This document shows positions 47,560-60,742 of a stretch of 64,000 nucleotides of DNA, one piece after another. The notes beneath the pieces were generated by a model. The model saw nothing but the letters and a program-made list of their open reading frames with translations. It searched no databases and was not told the DNA's origin. This stretch comes from Typhlomys cinereus (Eukaryota; Chordata; Mammalia; Rodentia; Platacanthomyidae): NCBI GenBank assembly GCA_023101885.1, contig JALPQD010000626.1, positions 558,001 to 622,000 on the forward strand, written 5' to 3'. A program made the position numbers and the translations under genes. The number at the start of each line of letters is the position of its first letter. Position 1 is the stretch's first letter.

Positions 47560-48072
47560 ACCAGTGGTGTCACTGGTGAGGCTAGGATGTCAATGGATGT
47601 GATTTTACTGGTGAGACTGTAACATCATTGTCAATCTAATTTTAGTGGTGAGGCTGATGTCACATGTGAGGCTATGATGTCAATGGTGAGGCTCTGTTGT
47701 TACAGTGAGGCTACTCACACTGAGTCTGTCGTGTCACTAGTGAGTCTATAATGTCGAAGACTGATGTCACTGGTGAGATTGTGACAGTGTTCACACTGTG
47801 ATGTCAGTAGTAAGGCTGATGTTACAGGTGAGGCTACGGTTTCAATGGTGGGTATCTGATGTCACATTGAGGCTGTTGGGTCACACTGAGGCTGTGATAT
47901 CACAGTGAGAATATAATGTCAGTGGTGATTCTATGAGAATACAGTAAGGCTGTAACGTCAGTGGTGATGTTGTGATTTCACAGTGAGGTTAGGATGTCAG
48001 TGGTGAGGCTGTGCCATCACAGTGAGAGTTACACTGAGGCTGTGGTGTCAGTGGTGATGTGACATCACACAG
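47560..48072 (+). repeat. Satellite array, forward block 2
   Basis: Orientation returns to forward at about 47560 (CCAGTGGTGTCACTGGTGAG). Units here favour AGTGGTGAGG variants. The block ends where a retroviral pol fragment begins. Confidence 0.9.
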
Positions 48073-49735
48073 AGGTTACATCTATATTTTAGACATTAAC
48101 AATTGTTTCTTTTCCATTCCTCTACACCCAACCAACAAAAAACACTTCGCTTTTACTGTTCCCTCTATAAACCATGCAGCTCCCTCCCAAAGGTATCAAT
48201 GGACTGTCCTTCCACAGGGGATGAAAAACAGCCCTACCATCTGCCAACACTTTGTCTCCTGTGCTGTTCGGCCTTTACAAGATCTATGTTATATCATCCA
48301 TTACATGGATGATATCCTAGTCACCCATAGAGATAAGGCCAACCTTAACTCTTTGGACCCGCATTTACTGGCTAATCTTGAATCAATAGGGCTCACTGTA
48401 GCCTCTGATAAAATTAAGACTGTTCCTCCTTATGTGTTTTTAGGAGCTTCCATTTCCTCCCTGGTCAGAACTAGCCAATTGACTATCTCACTTTAGAAAG
48501 TCCTTATGCTCACTGAGCTACAACAGCTCTGTGTAACAATTAATTGGCTAAGACCTTTTTTGCCTGTTAACTGCTGCTCAACTCCAGCCTCTTTTTTCCC
48601 TGCTGGAGGGGCCCCTCACCCCTCGTCCTCATGGACCATGACATCTAGGGCCTACAAGGATCACCCACATAAATGACACCATTAGGCATGCCTCCTTGCA
48701 GAGATATGATCCTTCTAAACCCCTCCTCAACATTGTTCTTACCACCCCATCACTCCTGTAGTGCTCATCAGGCAGGAGAGGCTTCTCCAATGGTGCCACA
48801 CTAGCTAGTCACATCTGCCCAAAATAACTTCCCTGATTGAATCCATTGTGCCGCTGGCAATCCAATGCTGCCAGCACACCCTTATGACCTATGGCACTGA
48901 GCCTTCCTCCATCATTACCCCCATTATGGCTGAGCTACGTCCTTCCTTGCTTGCTGACAATTCTATTGCTTTTGCCTTGCTACAAGGGTCCATGGGCACA
49001 TTGGACTCCCACCTTGTTTCTCACCCTGCCTCTAAAATTTCACTCTTATGCTAATCCTTATTCAGGGCCTGTTCCTTGTGCTTCTACCACTTTCACTGAT
49101 GCCAATAAACATTTTTATGCCTACCTCCTTAGAAAGCCTCCTATGCTGGATGTCTTCTCCTGGACCCCCAATCCTGGCTTTGTCCAATTGGGTGAATTCC
49201 TTGCTGTGAAGGCAATTTGGGAGGCCTACCCAGAAGTTTTAAATATTTTCTCTGACAGTCAATATGTGGCACAGACTGCTCATATCTCCCTGGACAAACT
49301 TTCACTCCTCTATCAGTCCTCTCGATAGAGCATTGTGGGCTCTTAATGAGACTCTAGAGGCACACACAACCCCTTTATTTATTCAGCACATTTACTCCCA
49401 CTCTAACTTACCCAGACTTTTGGCGGCTGATAATGCCACCATTGATTCTTATATCCAAGTTCTTTCTGCCTCTCCTTTACAGAGAGCCCAAAAACGACAT
49501 CATATTATTTACCTTATCCTTCCTTCATTAGCCTGTCTGTTTCCTGACCTGTCTGTTCAAGCTTGCAAGCACCTCATTAGGACTTGTTCCAAATGTGCTC
49601 CACTTTTCCCTTTAGAGCCCTTACAGACACAAGGGGTCAACCCCTGCTGCCTCAAGCTTAATGTCCTCTGGCAAATGGGCATTACCCACATCCCTTTCTT
49701 TGGCAAACAAAAATATGTCCAAGTGATTATTGACA
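48073..49735 (+). pseudogene. pol: ERV4: pol fragment (RT palm to integrase core) embedded in satellite
   Basis: Starts inside RT (ILDINNCFFSIPLHP) with YMDDILVTH at about 48303 and PYVFLGASIS, open to 48496. Stops and frame changes follow through the connection. RNase H-like sequence (FTDANKHFYA near 49095, FSDSQYVAQTA near 49250) and the integrase N-terminus and core start (HLIRTCSKC, GVNPCCLKLNVLWQMG) run to 49735, where satellite resumes right after VIIDT. No LTR, gag, protease or env is attached. RT is class II-like but clearly different from ERV1, ERV2 and ERV3. Confidence 0.87.
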
Positions 49736-52700
49736 CTGTGGCTGTGATGTCACAGTGAGGCTATGATGTCAGATTTGAGGCTGTGATGTCACTGTGAGGC
49801 TATGGTATTACTGGTGAAGCTATGATGTCAAAGACTGTTGTGTCACAGTGAGGTTGTTGTGTCATACTGAGGCTGTTATGTCACAGTAAGGCTCTGATGT
49901 CAAGGGTGATTGAATGAGATGACAGTAAGGCTGTGACATCACTGGTGATGCTGTGATTTCACAGTGAGGTTAGGATGTCATTGGTGAGGCTGAACCATCA
50001 CAGTGAGGCTATCATGTCAGAGGTCAGACTGTGTTGTTACTGGTGATGCTGTGATGTCACAGTGACACTGTGATTTCACCGGTGGGTGACTATGAAATCT
50101 CAGGGAGGCTGTGATAGCACAGTAAGGCTGTAATATCACCATGAAGCTGTCACTAGTGTCACTGTTATAAATGGTGAGGCTGTCATGTCACAGTGGGCAT
50201 GTGACATCAGTGGTGAGGCTATGGTATCATAGTGAGGCTAGGTAGGATGTCTTTGGTGAGGGTGTAATGTCCCACTGAGACTATGATTTCAGATGTAAAC
50301 CTGTGATATCATGGTGAGTCTGTGCTGTCAGAGGTGAGGCTGCGATGTCACAGTGAGGCTGTAATGTCACAGTGTGGTGGTGATAGCACTGTGAGATTGT
50401 GATGTCAGTAGTGACACTGTGGTTCACAGGAAGGCTATGGCATTGGTGAGGCTATGATATTACTAGTGAAGCTCTCATGTCACAGTAAGACTGTTGTGTT
50501 ACACTGAGGCTGTGATGTTAGAGTGAGGTGGTGATATCACAGTGAGACTATGATGTCAGAGGTGAGGCTGTGATATCACCATGAGTCTGTTATGCAAATG
50601 GCAAGACTGATGTCACAGTGTGGTTGTGATGTCACAATGAGGCTGTGAGGTTACAATGAATCTGTGATGTCACTGGAGACCTTGTGATGGCACAGTGAGG
50701 CTGTGATGTTAGTGGCGAGGCTGATGTCACAATGAGGATATAATGTCACTGATGAGCCTATTATGAGCAGTGATGGTGTAATGTTTTCAATGAAGCTTTA
50801 ATGTCACATTGAATATAGGATGTCAGTGGTGAAGCTGTGACTCACCATGAGATCGTCCATGATGTCACTCATAAAGGTATGATGTCACAATGAGGCTGTG
50901 ATGTCAGTGGCAAGCACGATGTCATAATGTGACTATCATGTCACTGGTGAGGCTAGGATGTCAGTGCTGAGGCTCTCACATGAAAGTGAGTCTGTGGTTA
51001 AGCTTTGCTGTCACAGTGAGGTTTGGATATCAGTGGTGAAGATGTGATGTCACAGTGAGGCTGTGATGTCATTGTGAGGCTGTCATGTCAGCATGAATAT
51101 GTGATTTCGCTGTGGAAGCTGTGGGGTCACAGTGTGGTTGTGATGTCAGTGGCAAGGTTAATGTTACAAAGAGGCTATGATTTAACAGGTGAGACTGTAG
51201 TTTCACAGGGTAGGCTGTGAGGTCACTGTGAGGTTTTGATGTCTGTGGTGAGGCTGATGTCACAATGATGTTATGACATAACAGGTGAGGCTGTGGTGTC
51301 AATGGTGAGGCTATAATGTCAATGGCTGTTATGTCTCTGTTGAGGCTGTGACATCAGTGGCTAGCCTAATATTAGTGGCTAGACTGATGTCACATGTGAG
51401 GCTATGGTGTCACTGGTGAGGCTTTGATGCCACAACAAGGCTATTATATCACACCGAGGCTGTGATGTCACAGTGAGAATGCTGTGATTTCACAGTGAGA
51501 TTAAGATGTCAGTGGTGATGCTGTGCCATCACAGTGAGGTTATGATGTCAGAGGTGAGGCTATGATGTCACAGTGAGGTGGTATTTCACTGGTGAGGCTG
51601 TTGCTTCACAGTGAGCCTGTGATGTCAGTGGTGAGGCTGTGGTATCATAGTGGGGCTATGTAATGTGTCAGTGATGAGGGTTTGATGTCACTATGAGGGT
51701 ATGAATTCAGAAAAGAGCCTGTGCCTCAGTAAGGCTGTGATGTCATAGTGAGATTATGATGTCAGAGGTAATGGTATGATATCACATAGAGGCTGTGACA
51801 CCACAATGTGGCTGTGGTATTCCCCGGAGGCTGTGATGTCATAGTGAGGTTGTGATGTTAGTAGTGACACTGTGGAGTCAGAGCGAGGCTGTGGCATTAG
51901 TGAGGATCTGGTGTCACTGGTGAGGCTCTAATATCACAGTGAGGCTGTTCTGTCAAACTGAGGCTGTGATGTCACAGTAAGGCTATGATATCAGTACTGA
52001 TGCTGTCATGTCACGTCAAGCCGTGACATCACAGAGAGGCTCTGATGCTGGGGGTGTTTCTATGAGATGAGAGTGAGGCTGTGACATCAGTGGTGATGCT
52101 GTGATTTCACAGCGAGGTTAGGATGTTAGTAGTGAGGCTGTGCCATCAAAGTGAGGCTGTGATGTCAAAATTGAGGTTATGGTGTCTCTGGTGAGACTCT
52201 AATGTCACAGTAAGGCTGTTGGGACACAGTGAGATTGTGATGTCACAATGAGGATATGACATCAGTGGTGATGCTGTGATGTCACAATAAGACTGATTTC
52301 CTGATGAGGTTCCTATGTCACTGAGAAGGTGTGATGTCAAGGTGAGACTGTGGTGTCACTGGTGAGGCTCTGGTGTTACTGCTAAGTTTATGCTGTCAAA
52401 GACTGTGAGATCATGGTGAGGCTATGATGTCAAAAGCTGTGATGTCACACTGAAGCTATGATTACAGAGATGAGGCTGTTATGTCACAATAAGTCTCTGA
52501 TGTCACAGTGTGACTAAGAAGGCAGAGATGAGGCAGTGATGTCACATTGAGGCTGTGATTGCACAGTGTTGCTGTGAAGTTACAGTGAGTCTGTGAGATC
52601 ACAGTGAGGTTGTGATGTACTGTGGAAATTGTGATGTCACAGTGAGGTTGTGATGCCAGTAGTGGCACTGTAGTGTCATAGGGAGGCTGGGGCATTGTCA

Positions 52701-54796
52701 TAGGGAGGCTGGGGCATTGTCCTAGGGAGGCTGGGGCATTGTTGAGGCTGTGTGTCACATGTGAGGCTGTAATGCAACAGTGAGGCCATGATGTCACACT
52801 GAGGTTATGATGTCAGCGGTGAGCCTGTGATGTCACAGTATGCTGTGATGTCACAGTGAGTCTGTGATATCACAGTCAGGTTGTGATGTCACAGTGGAGG
52901 TTGTGATGTCACAGTGAGGTTGTAATATCAGTAGTGACACTGTAGTTTCACATGGAGGCTGTGGCATTGGTGAAGCTGCGGTGTCACTGGTGAGGCTCTC
53001 ATGTAATGGTGAGGGTGTTGTGTCACACTGGTGTTGTGATGTCCCAGTGAGGGTGTGATGTCCCAGTGAGGCTGTGATGTTACAATGAGGTTATGATGAC
53101 AGAGGGGTGGCTGTGACATCACAGTGAGTTTGTGATATCAATAGTGACATTGTGTGGTCATAGAGAGGTGGCAACATTGAGGGGGCTGTTGTGTCACTGG
53201 TAAGTCTCTAATGTCACATTGAGGCTGTTACGTCACAGTGAGGGTATGCTGTCATTGGTGATGCTGTGATGGCACAGTGAGGCTATGATACCAGAGGTGA
53301 GGCTGTGATATCACCATAATTCTTTTATGTCAGTGGCAAGACTAATGTCGATTTGTTATGCCACAGTGAGATTGTGATGTCACTCTGAGGCTGTCATGTC
53401 ACCACAAGGTTGTGAATTCACTGTGGAAACCGTGAGGTCACAGTGGCTAGTACACACAGTGAGGCTATGATTTTCTGGTGAGGTTGTGATGTCACTGTGA
53501 AGGTGTTATGTCACAGTTAGGTTGTGGTGTCACTGGTGAAGCTGTAGTGTCACTGGTGAGGCTATCATATGAAAGACTGTGAGGTCACTGTGGGACTATG
53601 ATGTCAAAACCTGTGTTGTCACTGGTGAGGCTGTGACTTCTGTGGTCACACTAATGTCAGTGTTACTTCAGTGGCAAGGCCGATGTCACAGTGCATTGAT
53701 GAAATCATAGTGAGACTGTGATGTGACAGTGATGTCAGGGGCAAGTCTGATACCATGAAGAGGTCATGATGTAACAGGTGAGGCTGTACTTTCACTGTAA
53801 GTCTCTGATGCCACTGTGAGGCTGTGAGGTCACTGTGAGGCTGCAATGTCACTGGGGAGGCTGTGGGATTGGTTAGGCACCATTAGGGCTCCTGAGATTC
53901 TAAAATCACAGTGAGGCTGTTTTGTCACACTGAGCCTGTGATATCACAGTATGGCTGTGATATTACTGTGAAGGTGTGAGGTCACAATGAGGTTGTGATG
54001 TCACATGGAGGCTGTATGATGTCACAGTGAGGCTGTGATGTCACTGGGGCTGCTATGGGGTCACTGTGGAGGCTTTAATGTTGTTGGCAAGGCTGTTATG
54101 ACAATGAGTTTGTGATGTCACAGTGATGTTGTAAGGTCGGAGTGATAATGTGATGTCACAGTGATGCTGTGATATCACGTGAGTGGTTTTGATGGCACAG
54201 TGAGGCTCTGAGGTCACTGTGAGGCTGTGATATAATGATGAGGTTGTGATGTCACAGTGAGGCTGTGAGGTCACAGTGAGCATATTTATCAGAGTCTGTG
54301 ATGTCACCAGTGAAGTTGTGATGTTAGTGGTCAGACTGTGATGTCAGTTGTGAAGCTGATGTCATAGGTGAGGCTGTGGTTTCAATGGTGATGGTTTGAT
54401 GCCACAGTGAGGCTATTTTGTCATACTGAAGTTGTTATGTCAAAGTGATGCCGTGATGTCAGTTGTGATGCTGTGATTTCACAGAGAGGTTAGGATGTCA
54501 GTTGTGATCTTTTGTCACCACAGTGGGGCTGTGATGTCAGAGATGAGGCTGTGATGCCACAGTGACTCTGTGATATACCATGAGTGGTTGTGATGGCACA
54601 GTGAAGCTGTGAGTTCACTGTCAGGATGTGATACATGGATGTCACAGTGAGGCTGTGACATCACTGTGAAGTTTGTGATGTCAGTGGCAAGACTGATGTC
54701 AATGTAAATGGTGAGACTGTTACATCACACCACTGTGAAGCTGTGATGTCACGGTGAGGCTGTGATGTCAGATGTGATGTCACAATGAGGGTGTAA
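49736..54796 (+). repeat. Satellite array, forward block 3
   Basis: Continues the 19-bp satellite in forward orientation. Includes a local triplication of a 23-bp unit (GTCATAGGGAGGCTGGGGCA plus TT/TC) at about 52674-52742. Landmarks of block 1 (GTGCATTGATGAAAT, GATTGGTTAGGCA, GTGAGTGGTT) reappear at 53650-54200 in the same order. Confidence 0.92.
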
Positions 54797-56839
54797 TGTA
54801 ACGTCCTGTGCCAACCAGGCTAGTAGATAAGATCCCTATCTGGAGAAGACAGCTTCAAGAAAGTGCCTTCTGGAAACAGGACATGGCTTATTTTGAAATA
54901 AATAATAAAGATATGAAACATACAGGAGTTGTCAGGCTTGCAGCCTGCTCTGTGGAATAGGCAGTTGCTAAGGGCCTGAGAGATTGCTAGGAACCATTTC
55001 CCTTTGAGTCTTGTCTCTTATCTTTGACAGATAAGTTCCTCTCTTTTTGTGATTGTGGGAGCCTCCTATCTCTACCAGAGGAGTTATTCCTTTTTTTGTG
55101 GATTGGGAGCTCTCCTATCTTTTCCCAGGCCTCTTTTTTGTTTTTTCCCCAAAAAACTACCTAGGATATTACCTCCCCCAATGTTCCTGCCTCTGGAATT
55201 ACAGATGTTGAGTAATTTGCCTTAAGTCTTTTGTTTCCTAAATACAGACCGAGCCTGCTTTTAACTTCAAATTAAAATTCTAGCTAGAAATTTTATATTC
55301 AATCATACATAGTAAACAGGCTTGTTACCCAGAATGTATATGCTGATTGTAGAGAAATTAGAGAATAATTTCAAAAGTCCTAAAACATAGGTAGATAGAA
55401 TTCTTTAAAAATATGACTTTGAAAAAATAAATTCAGGAATTCTACCTATATGAGATTATGCCATATGTTCACTAAAATTAGTATACAACTATTTCTTATA
55501 GAACACATAGTTAATAGAAAATAATAATATAATTCCTAAAATTAACACACAAATATTTTTATGGAGCACATGAGTTAATAAAAAATAAAAATAGAATAAA
55601 TTCTAATATAGTTCTTGCCATTATAACCTAATATCAGCCAGCTTATATGATAACAGCCAGAATCTGATATCCTCAAAAAGAAAAACTTAATGTATAATAT
55701 ATGCCTCCTCCAACAGATTCACTATTACCATTTACAAAAATATATAATAGATATAACACAAATTAATAAAAAGCTCAATCTTGGTGTATTTTAACTAAAT
55801 CTCAAATCAAGTCTTGGTTAAATACAACAATACAGACTTAGACCCTGTGACTGTTTGGTGAGACATTGTAAAATGATAGATAAATTTAGAGAGACTGGGG
55901 TGGGGGCTGGAAAAACCTGTTAAGGGGATGTGAAAAACCTGTTGTGAGGCTGAGAAAAACCCTTTTGAGATGTGATAAGGATATAGAGGTGGTTGATATA
56001 GAGTTTCTGATGTTCTGAATTATGGTTCCACCTGGAACTGGGCCAGCCTAATCTCTCCCCATCCTGAAGCTCAGGGAAATTTGCGGAAGAGAGGGCAGAA
56101 AGATTGTAAGAGCACAAGGATGGGAGGAGTAAAAATATACAAGATACTCCACTCAAGTTAGAGCCAAAGCAATTATAATAGGACTTTACATGACCTGCAC
56201 TATGTCCAACACATTATTGAGCCCACAACATCTAGCATGGACTAAAGGCACTAGGATCCTTGGAGGCTAGGGACTGACAGTCACAGTAGTGTTCCTAAAC
56301 TTAAGGGGAACACAAGAAAGGGTTCTAGGAAATGCCTCTGGGTCCTTGCACCTCATCGGAGAGAAGGACCCAGAGGAGAGTTTGGCATGCACATTAAAGG
56401 ATGCTCCGGGGATGCTCCGCTGGAGGATGTGGAGTAAGGGGGAGGGAAGGGGGGACCAGGGGGGTCAGGGTGAGGTAGAGGGAGGGAGGGGACTGGTGTA
56501 CCTGTTAAGTTTGTATGAGCAGAAATAATAATAATAATAAAAAGGATGTGATAAGGATTTGTTTGTGTCTTACCCTTAAACAGTGAGTTAAATTCTTAAA
56601 AAAATGTTTACCCTAAAGGAGATTCCTGTTGATTACAAAAATATGTGTCTGTCTACAGGTGCAACATTCTCTACCCTAAAAATTTTTCTACTATAAAAGT
56701 TGTTACAAAATTAAAATAAATTGGATGCAGATTCATCCAGTGCAGAGTTGTGTGTGTGTCTGTCTCTCTTTCCCCAAAGCCTTGCCCACCTTGTCGAGGG
56801 GAGCCCTGGATTCGAGGTTGGAGCGCTTGGACTGCAACA
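54797..56839 (+). repeat. Probable solo LTR (unclassified class II) in satellite
   Basis: A non-satellite, AT-rich block beginning TGTAACGTCC and ending GACTGCAACA, flanked by GTGTAA (54791-54796) and GTGTGA (56840-56845), compatible with a 6-bp TSD. AATAAA at 56715-56720 precedes about 120 bp resembling R/U5. Without the L1 insert (55983-56544) and its duplicated target it is about 1.47 kb. It resembles neither ERV1 nor ERV2 LTRs. No gene is seen. The LTR call is inferred from ends and flanks, not from a family match. Confidence 0.5.
55983..56544 (+). mobile_element. 5'-truncated L1 insertion (3'UTR only) inside the solo LTR
   Basis: Matches the L1 3'UTR from the TTGATATAGAG region through CCCATCCTGAAGCTCAGGG and the G-rich tract (56430-56490) to an A-rich (AATAAT)n tail at 56522-56543. 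The TSD GATGTGATAAGGAT is at 55969-55982 and 56545-56558. It is more diverged than the 3'UTRs of L1-A and L1-B. Confidence 0.9.
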
Positions 56840-59800
56840 GTGTGACATAAGAGGTAAGGTTGTGGTATCACTGGTGAGCCTGTGATGTCACCGTGAGCCT
56901 GTGATGTCAGTGATGAGGCTTGGGTGTCATAGTGAGTCTAGGTAGGATACCAGCTGTGAGCATGTGATGTCACAGCGAGGCTGAGTGGCAAGGATGATGT
57001 CACAATGAGGTTGTGACATTACAGTGAGGCAGTGATGTCACAGTGATGCAGTGATATCACCTCAGTGATTGTAATGGCACAATGAGTCTGTGAGGTCAGT
57101 GGCAAGGATGATGTCACAATGAAGCTAAGATTACACTGGTGAGGCTGTGATGTCACAGGAAAGCCTTTGATATCATGGTGAGGTTGTGGTGTAATAATGT
57201 GGCTAGGTAGGATATCATTGTTAAAGGAAAGATGTCACAGTGAAGATGTGATGCCATATTAAGGCTGCGATGAAATAGTGAGCATATAATGTCAAAGTCT
57301 GTAATGTCACAGGTGAAGCTGAGATGTTAGTGGTCACACTGTTATGTCAGTGAAGCTGATGTCATAGGTGAGACTGTGGTTTCAATGGTAATGGTTTGAT
57401 GCCACAGTGAGACTACTGTGTCACACTGATGGTGTTATGTCAAAGTGATGCTGAGATGTCAGGAGCAAGACCGATGAGACAGTGAGGCTGTTATGTGACC
57501 AGTGATGCTGTAGTGTCACTGATGAGGCTATGATATCAAAAGCAGTGTTGTCACTGGTGAGGCTGCAAAATCTGTGGCCAAACTAATGTCAGGGTTGTGT
57601 CAGTGGCAAGGCTGATGTCACAGTGCATTGATGAAATCATAGTGAGGCTGTGATGCGACAGTGATGTCAGTGGCAAGGCTGATATCATGAAGAGGCAATG
57701 ATGCAGCTGGTGAGGCTGTAATTTCACTGTGAGTCTCTGATGTCACTGTGAAGTTGTGATGTCACTGTGAGCCTCACAGTGGAGGCTTTGGGAGTAGTTA
57801 GACACTGTTGTCACTGGTGAGACTCAGCAGTCACAGTGAGGCTGTTTTGTGACACTGAGCTTGTGATATCACAGTATAGCTGTGATATTACTGTGAGGTT
57901 GTTATGTCACAGTGAGGTTGTGATGTCACTGTGGATGCCATGAGGTCACAGTGAGGCTATGATGTCACAGTGAGTCTGTGATGTCACTGTGAGATTGTGA
58001 TGTCACTCTGGACGCTATGAGGTCACAGTGAGGGCTGTAATGTTGTTGGTAAGGCTGATGTGACAATGCGTTTGTGATGTCACAGTAATGTGATGTCAGA
58101 GGGATAATGTGATGTCACAGTGATGCTGTGATATCACATGAGTGGCTGTGATGGTACAGTGAGGTTGTGAGATCAGTGTAAGGATTTGATATAACTGTGA
58201 GGTTGTGATGTCACAGTGAAGCTGTGAGTTCACTGTGGAGGCTGTGATGTCAGTGGCAAGACTGATGCCAATCTTAATGGGGTGACCGTTACATCACATC
58301 ACTGTGAGGGTGTGATGTCACAGTGAGGCTATGACGTCAGACGTGATGACAGAGTGAGGCTATGATGTAACAGGTAAAGCTGTGGCATCACTGGCGAGCC
58401 TGTTTTATCACAGGGAGTTTATAATGTCACAGGTGAAGCTTTGGTGTCATAGTGATTCTACGTAGGATGCCAGTTGTGAACCTATGATGTCACAGTGTGG
58501 CTGTGATATCAGTGGTGTGTCTGATGACACAATGAGGCCATGATGGTACAGGTGAGGCTGCGATTTCACTGTAAGGCTCTGATGTCACTGTGAGGTTGTG
58601 ATGTCAGTGAGGTTGTGATGTCAGTGGTGAAATTGATGACACAATGAGTATATGATGTTACAGGTTAGCATGTGGCGTCACTGGGGGGCTGTGATATCAG
58701 TGGCAAGACCAATGTCACAGTGAGGCTGTGATGAAACTAGTGATGCTCTAGTGTCACTGGTGAGTCTATGATGTCAAAGGCTGTGTTGTCACTGGTGAGG
58801 CTGCGACATATGTGGTCTCAGTAATGTCACTGTTATGTCAGTGGCAAGGCTGATGTCACAGTGTATTGATGAAATCATAGTGAGTCTGTGATGTGACAGT
58901 GATTTCCGTGGCAAGTCTGATATCAAAAAGAAGCCATGATGTAACAGGTGAGGCTGTGATTTCACTGTAAGTCTCTGATGTCACCGTGAGGTTGTGATGT
59001 CACTGTGAGGCTGTGATGTCACAGTGAGGCTATAATGTAACATGTCAGGCTGTGAGGCTGTGATGTCAGTGGTGAGGCTTTGGTGTCAGAGTGAGTCTAG
59101 GATGGATGTCTGTTGTGAGCCTGTGATGTCACAGTGAAGCTGTAATGTCAGTTGCAAGGATGATGTCACAATGAGGTTGTGATATCACAGTGAGGCTGGG
59201 ATGTCACAGTTACTCTGCGATATCATCTGAGCGATTGTGATGGCACAATGAGGCTGTGATGTCAGTGGCAAGACTGATGTCACAATGAAGCCATTGTGTT
59301 GTCAGTGGCAACAGCAATGGCATGGTGAGGCTATGATGCAACTGTTGATGCTGTAGTGTCACTGGTGAGGGAATGATGTAATAAGTAATGCTTTGGTATC
59401 ATTGGTGAGCCTGTGATGTCACAGTGAGCCTGTGATGTCAGTGGTGAGGCTTGGGTGTCATAGTGAGTCTAGGTAGGATGCCAGTTGTGAGCCTGTGATG
59501 TCACAGTGAGGCTGTAACTTCAGTTGCAAGGGTGTTGTCACAATGAAGTTGTGATGTCACAGTGAGAGTGTAAAGTCACAGTGAGTCTGTGATATGACCT
59601 GAGTGATGGTGATGGCACAATAAGGCTGTGATGTCAGTGGCAAGGATGATGTCACAATGAGGCTAAGATGTCACTGGTGAAGCTATAATGTCACAGGTGA
59701 ACCTTTGATATCATGGTGAGGCTGTGGTGTCACAGTGATCCTAGGTAAGATGCCAGTGTTGAGGATGAGATGTCACAGTGAAGATGTGATGTCATATTGA

Positions 59801-60742
59801 GGCTGTGATGAAACAGTGAGGATATAATGTCAAAGTTTGTGATGTCACAGTGAAGATGTGATGTCATATTGAGGCTGTGATGAAACAGTGAGGATATAAT
59901 GTCAAAGTCTGTGATGTCACAGGTGAAGCTGTGATGTTAGTGGTTAGACTGTAATGTCAGTGTTGAAGCTGATGGTGATAGTTTGATGTCACAGGGAGGC
60001 TGTGATATCAGTGGTAAGTCTTATGTCACAACAAGGCCATTATGTTGCAGGTGAGGCTGTGATTTCACTATAAGGCTCTGATGTCACTGTGAGGTTGTGA
60101 TGTCACAGTGAGGCTGTGATGTCAGTGGCAAAACTGATGCCATGATGCGTCTATGATATTAGAGGTTAGCCTGTGGTGTCACTGGGGGCTGTTATGTCAG
60201 TGGCAAGACCAATGTCACAGTGAGGTTGTGATGCAACTGTTGATGCTGTAGTGTCACTGGTAAGGGAATGACATAATAGGTAAGGCTGTGGTATCACTGG
60301 TGAGCCTGTGATGTCACAGTGAGCCTGTGATGTCAGTGGTGAGGCTTGGGTGTCATACAGAGTCTAGGTAGGATGCCAGTTGTGAGCCTGTGATGTCACA
60401 GTGAGGCTGTAATTTCAGTTGCAAGGGTGTTGTCACAATGAATTTGTGATGTCACAGTGAGAGTGTAAAGTCACAGTGAGTCTGTGATATGACCTGAGTG
60501 ATGGTGATGGCACAATGAGGCTGTGATGTCAGTGGCAAGGATGATGTCACAAAGAGGCTAAGATGTCACTAGTGAGTCTATGATGTCACAGGTGAGCCTT
60601 TGATATCATAGTGAGGCTGTGGTGTCATAGTGAGGCTAGGTAGGATGTCAGTGTTGAGAATGAGATGTCATGGTGAAGATGTGATGTCATATTGAGGCTG
60701 TGATATCACAGTGAGGATGTAATTTCAGGGTCCATGATGTCA
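56840..60742 (+). repeat. Satellite array, forward block 4, with recent long duplications
   Basis: Forward 19-bp satellite. Long near-identical segments occur at about 59395-59690 and 60265-60590, offset by roughly 0.89 kb, and a tandem duplicate of about 66 bp at 59770-59900 (CAGTGAAGATGTGATGTCAT twice). The array stops at 60742 next to ERV3 interior sequence. Confidence 0.92.

Noticed and set aside
39063..60742. CRISPR-like array of short repeats
   Set aside because: The units are contiguous with no spacers, diverge gradually, and lie in a mammalian retroelement context; it is a satellite.
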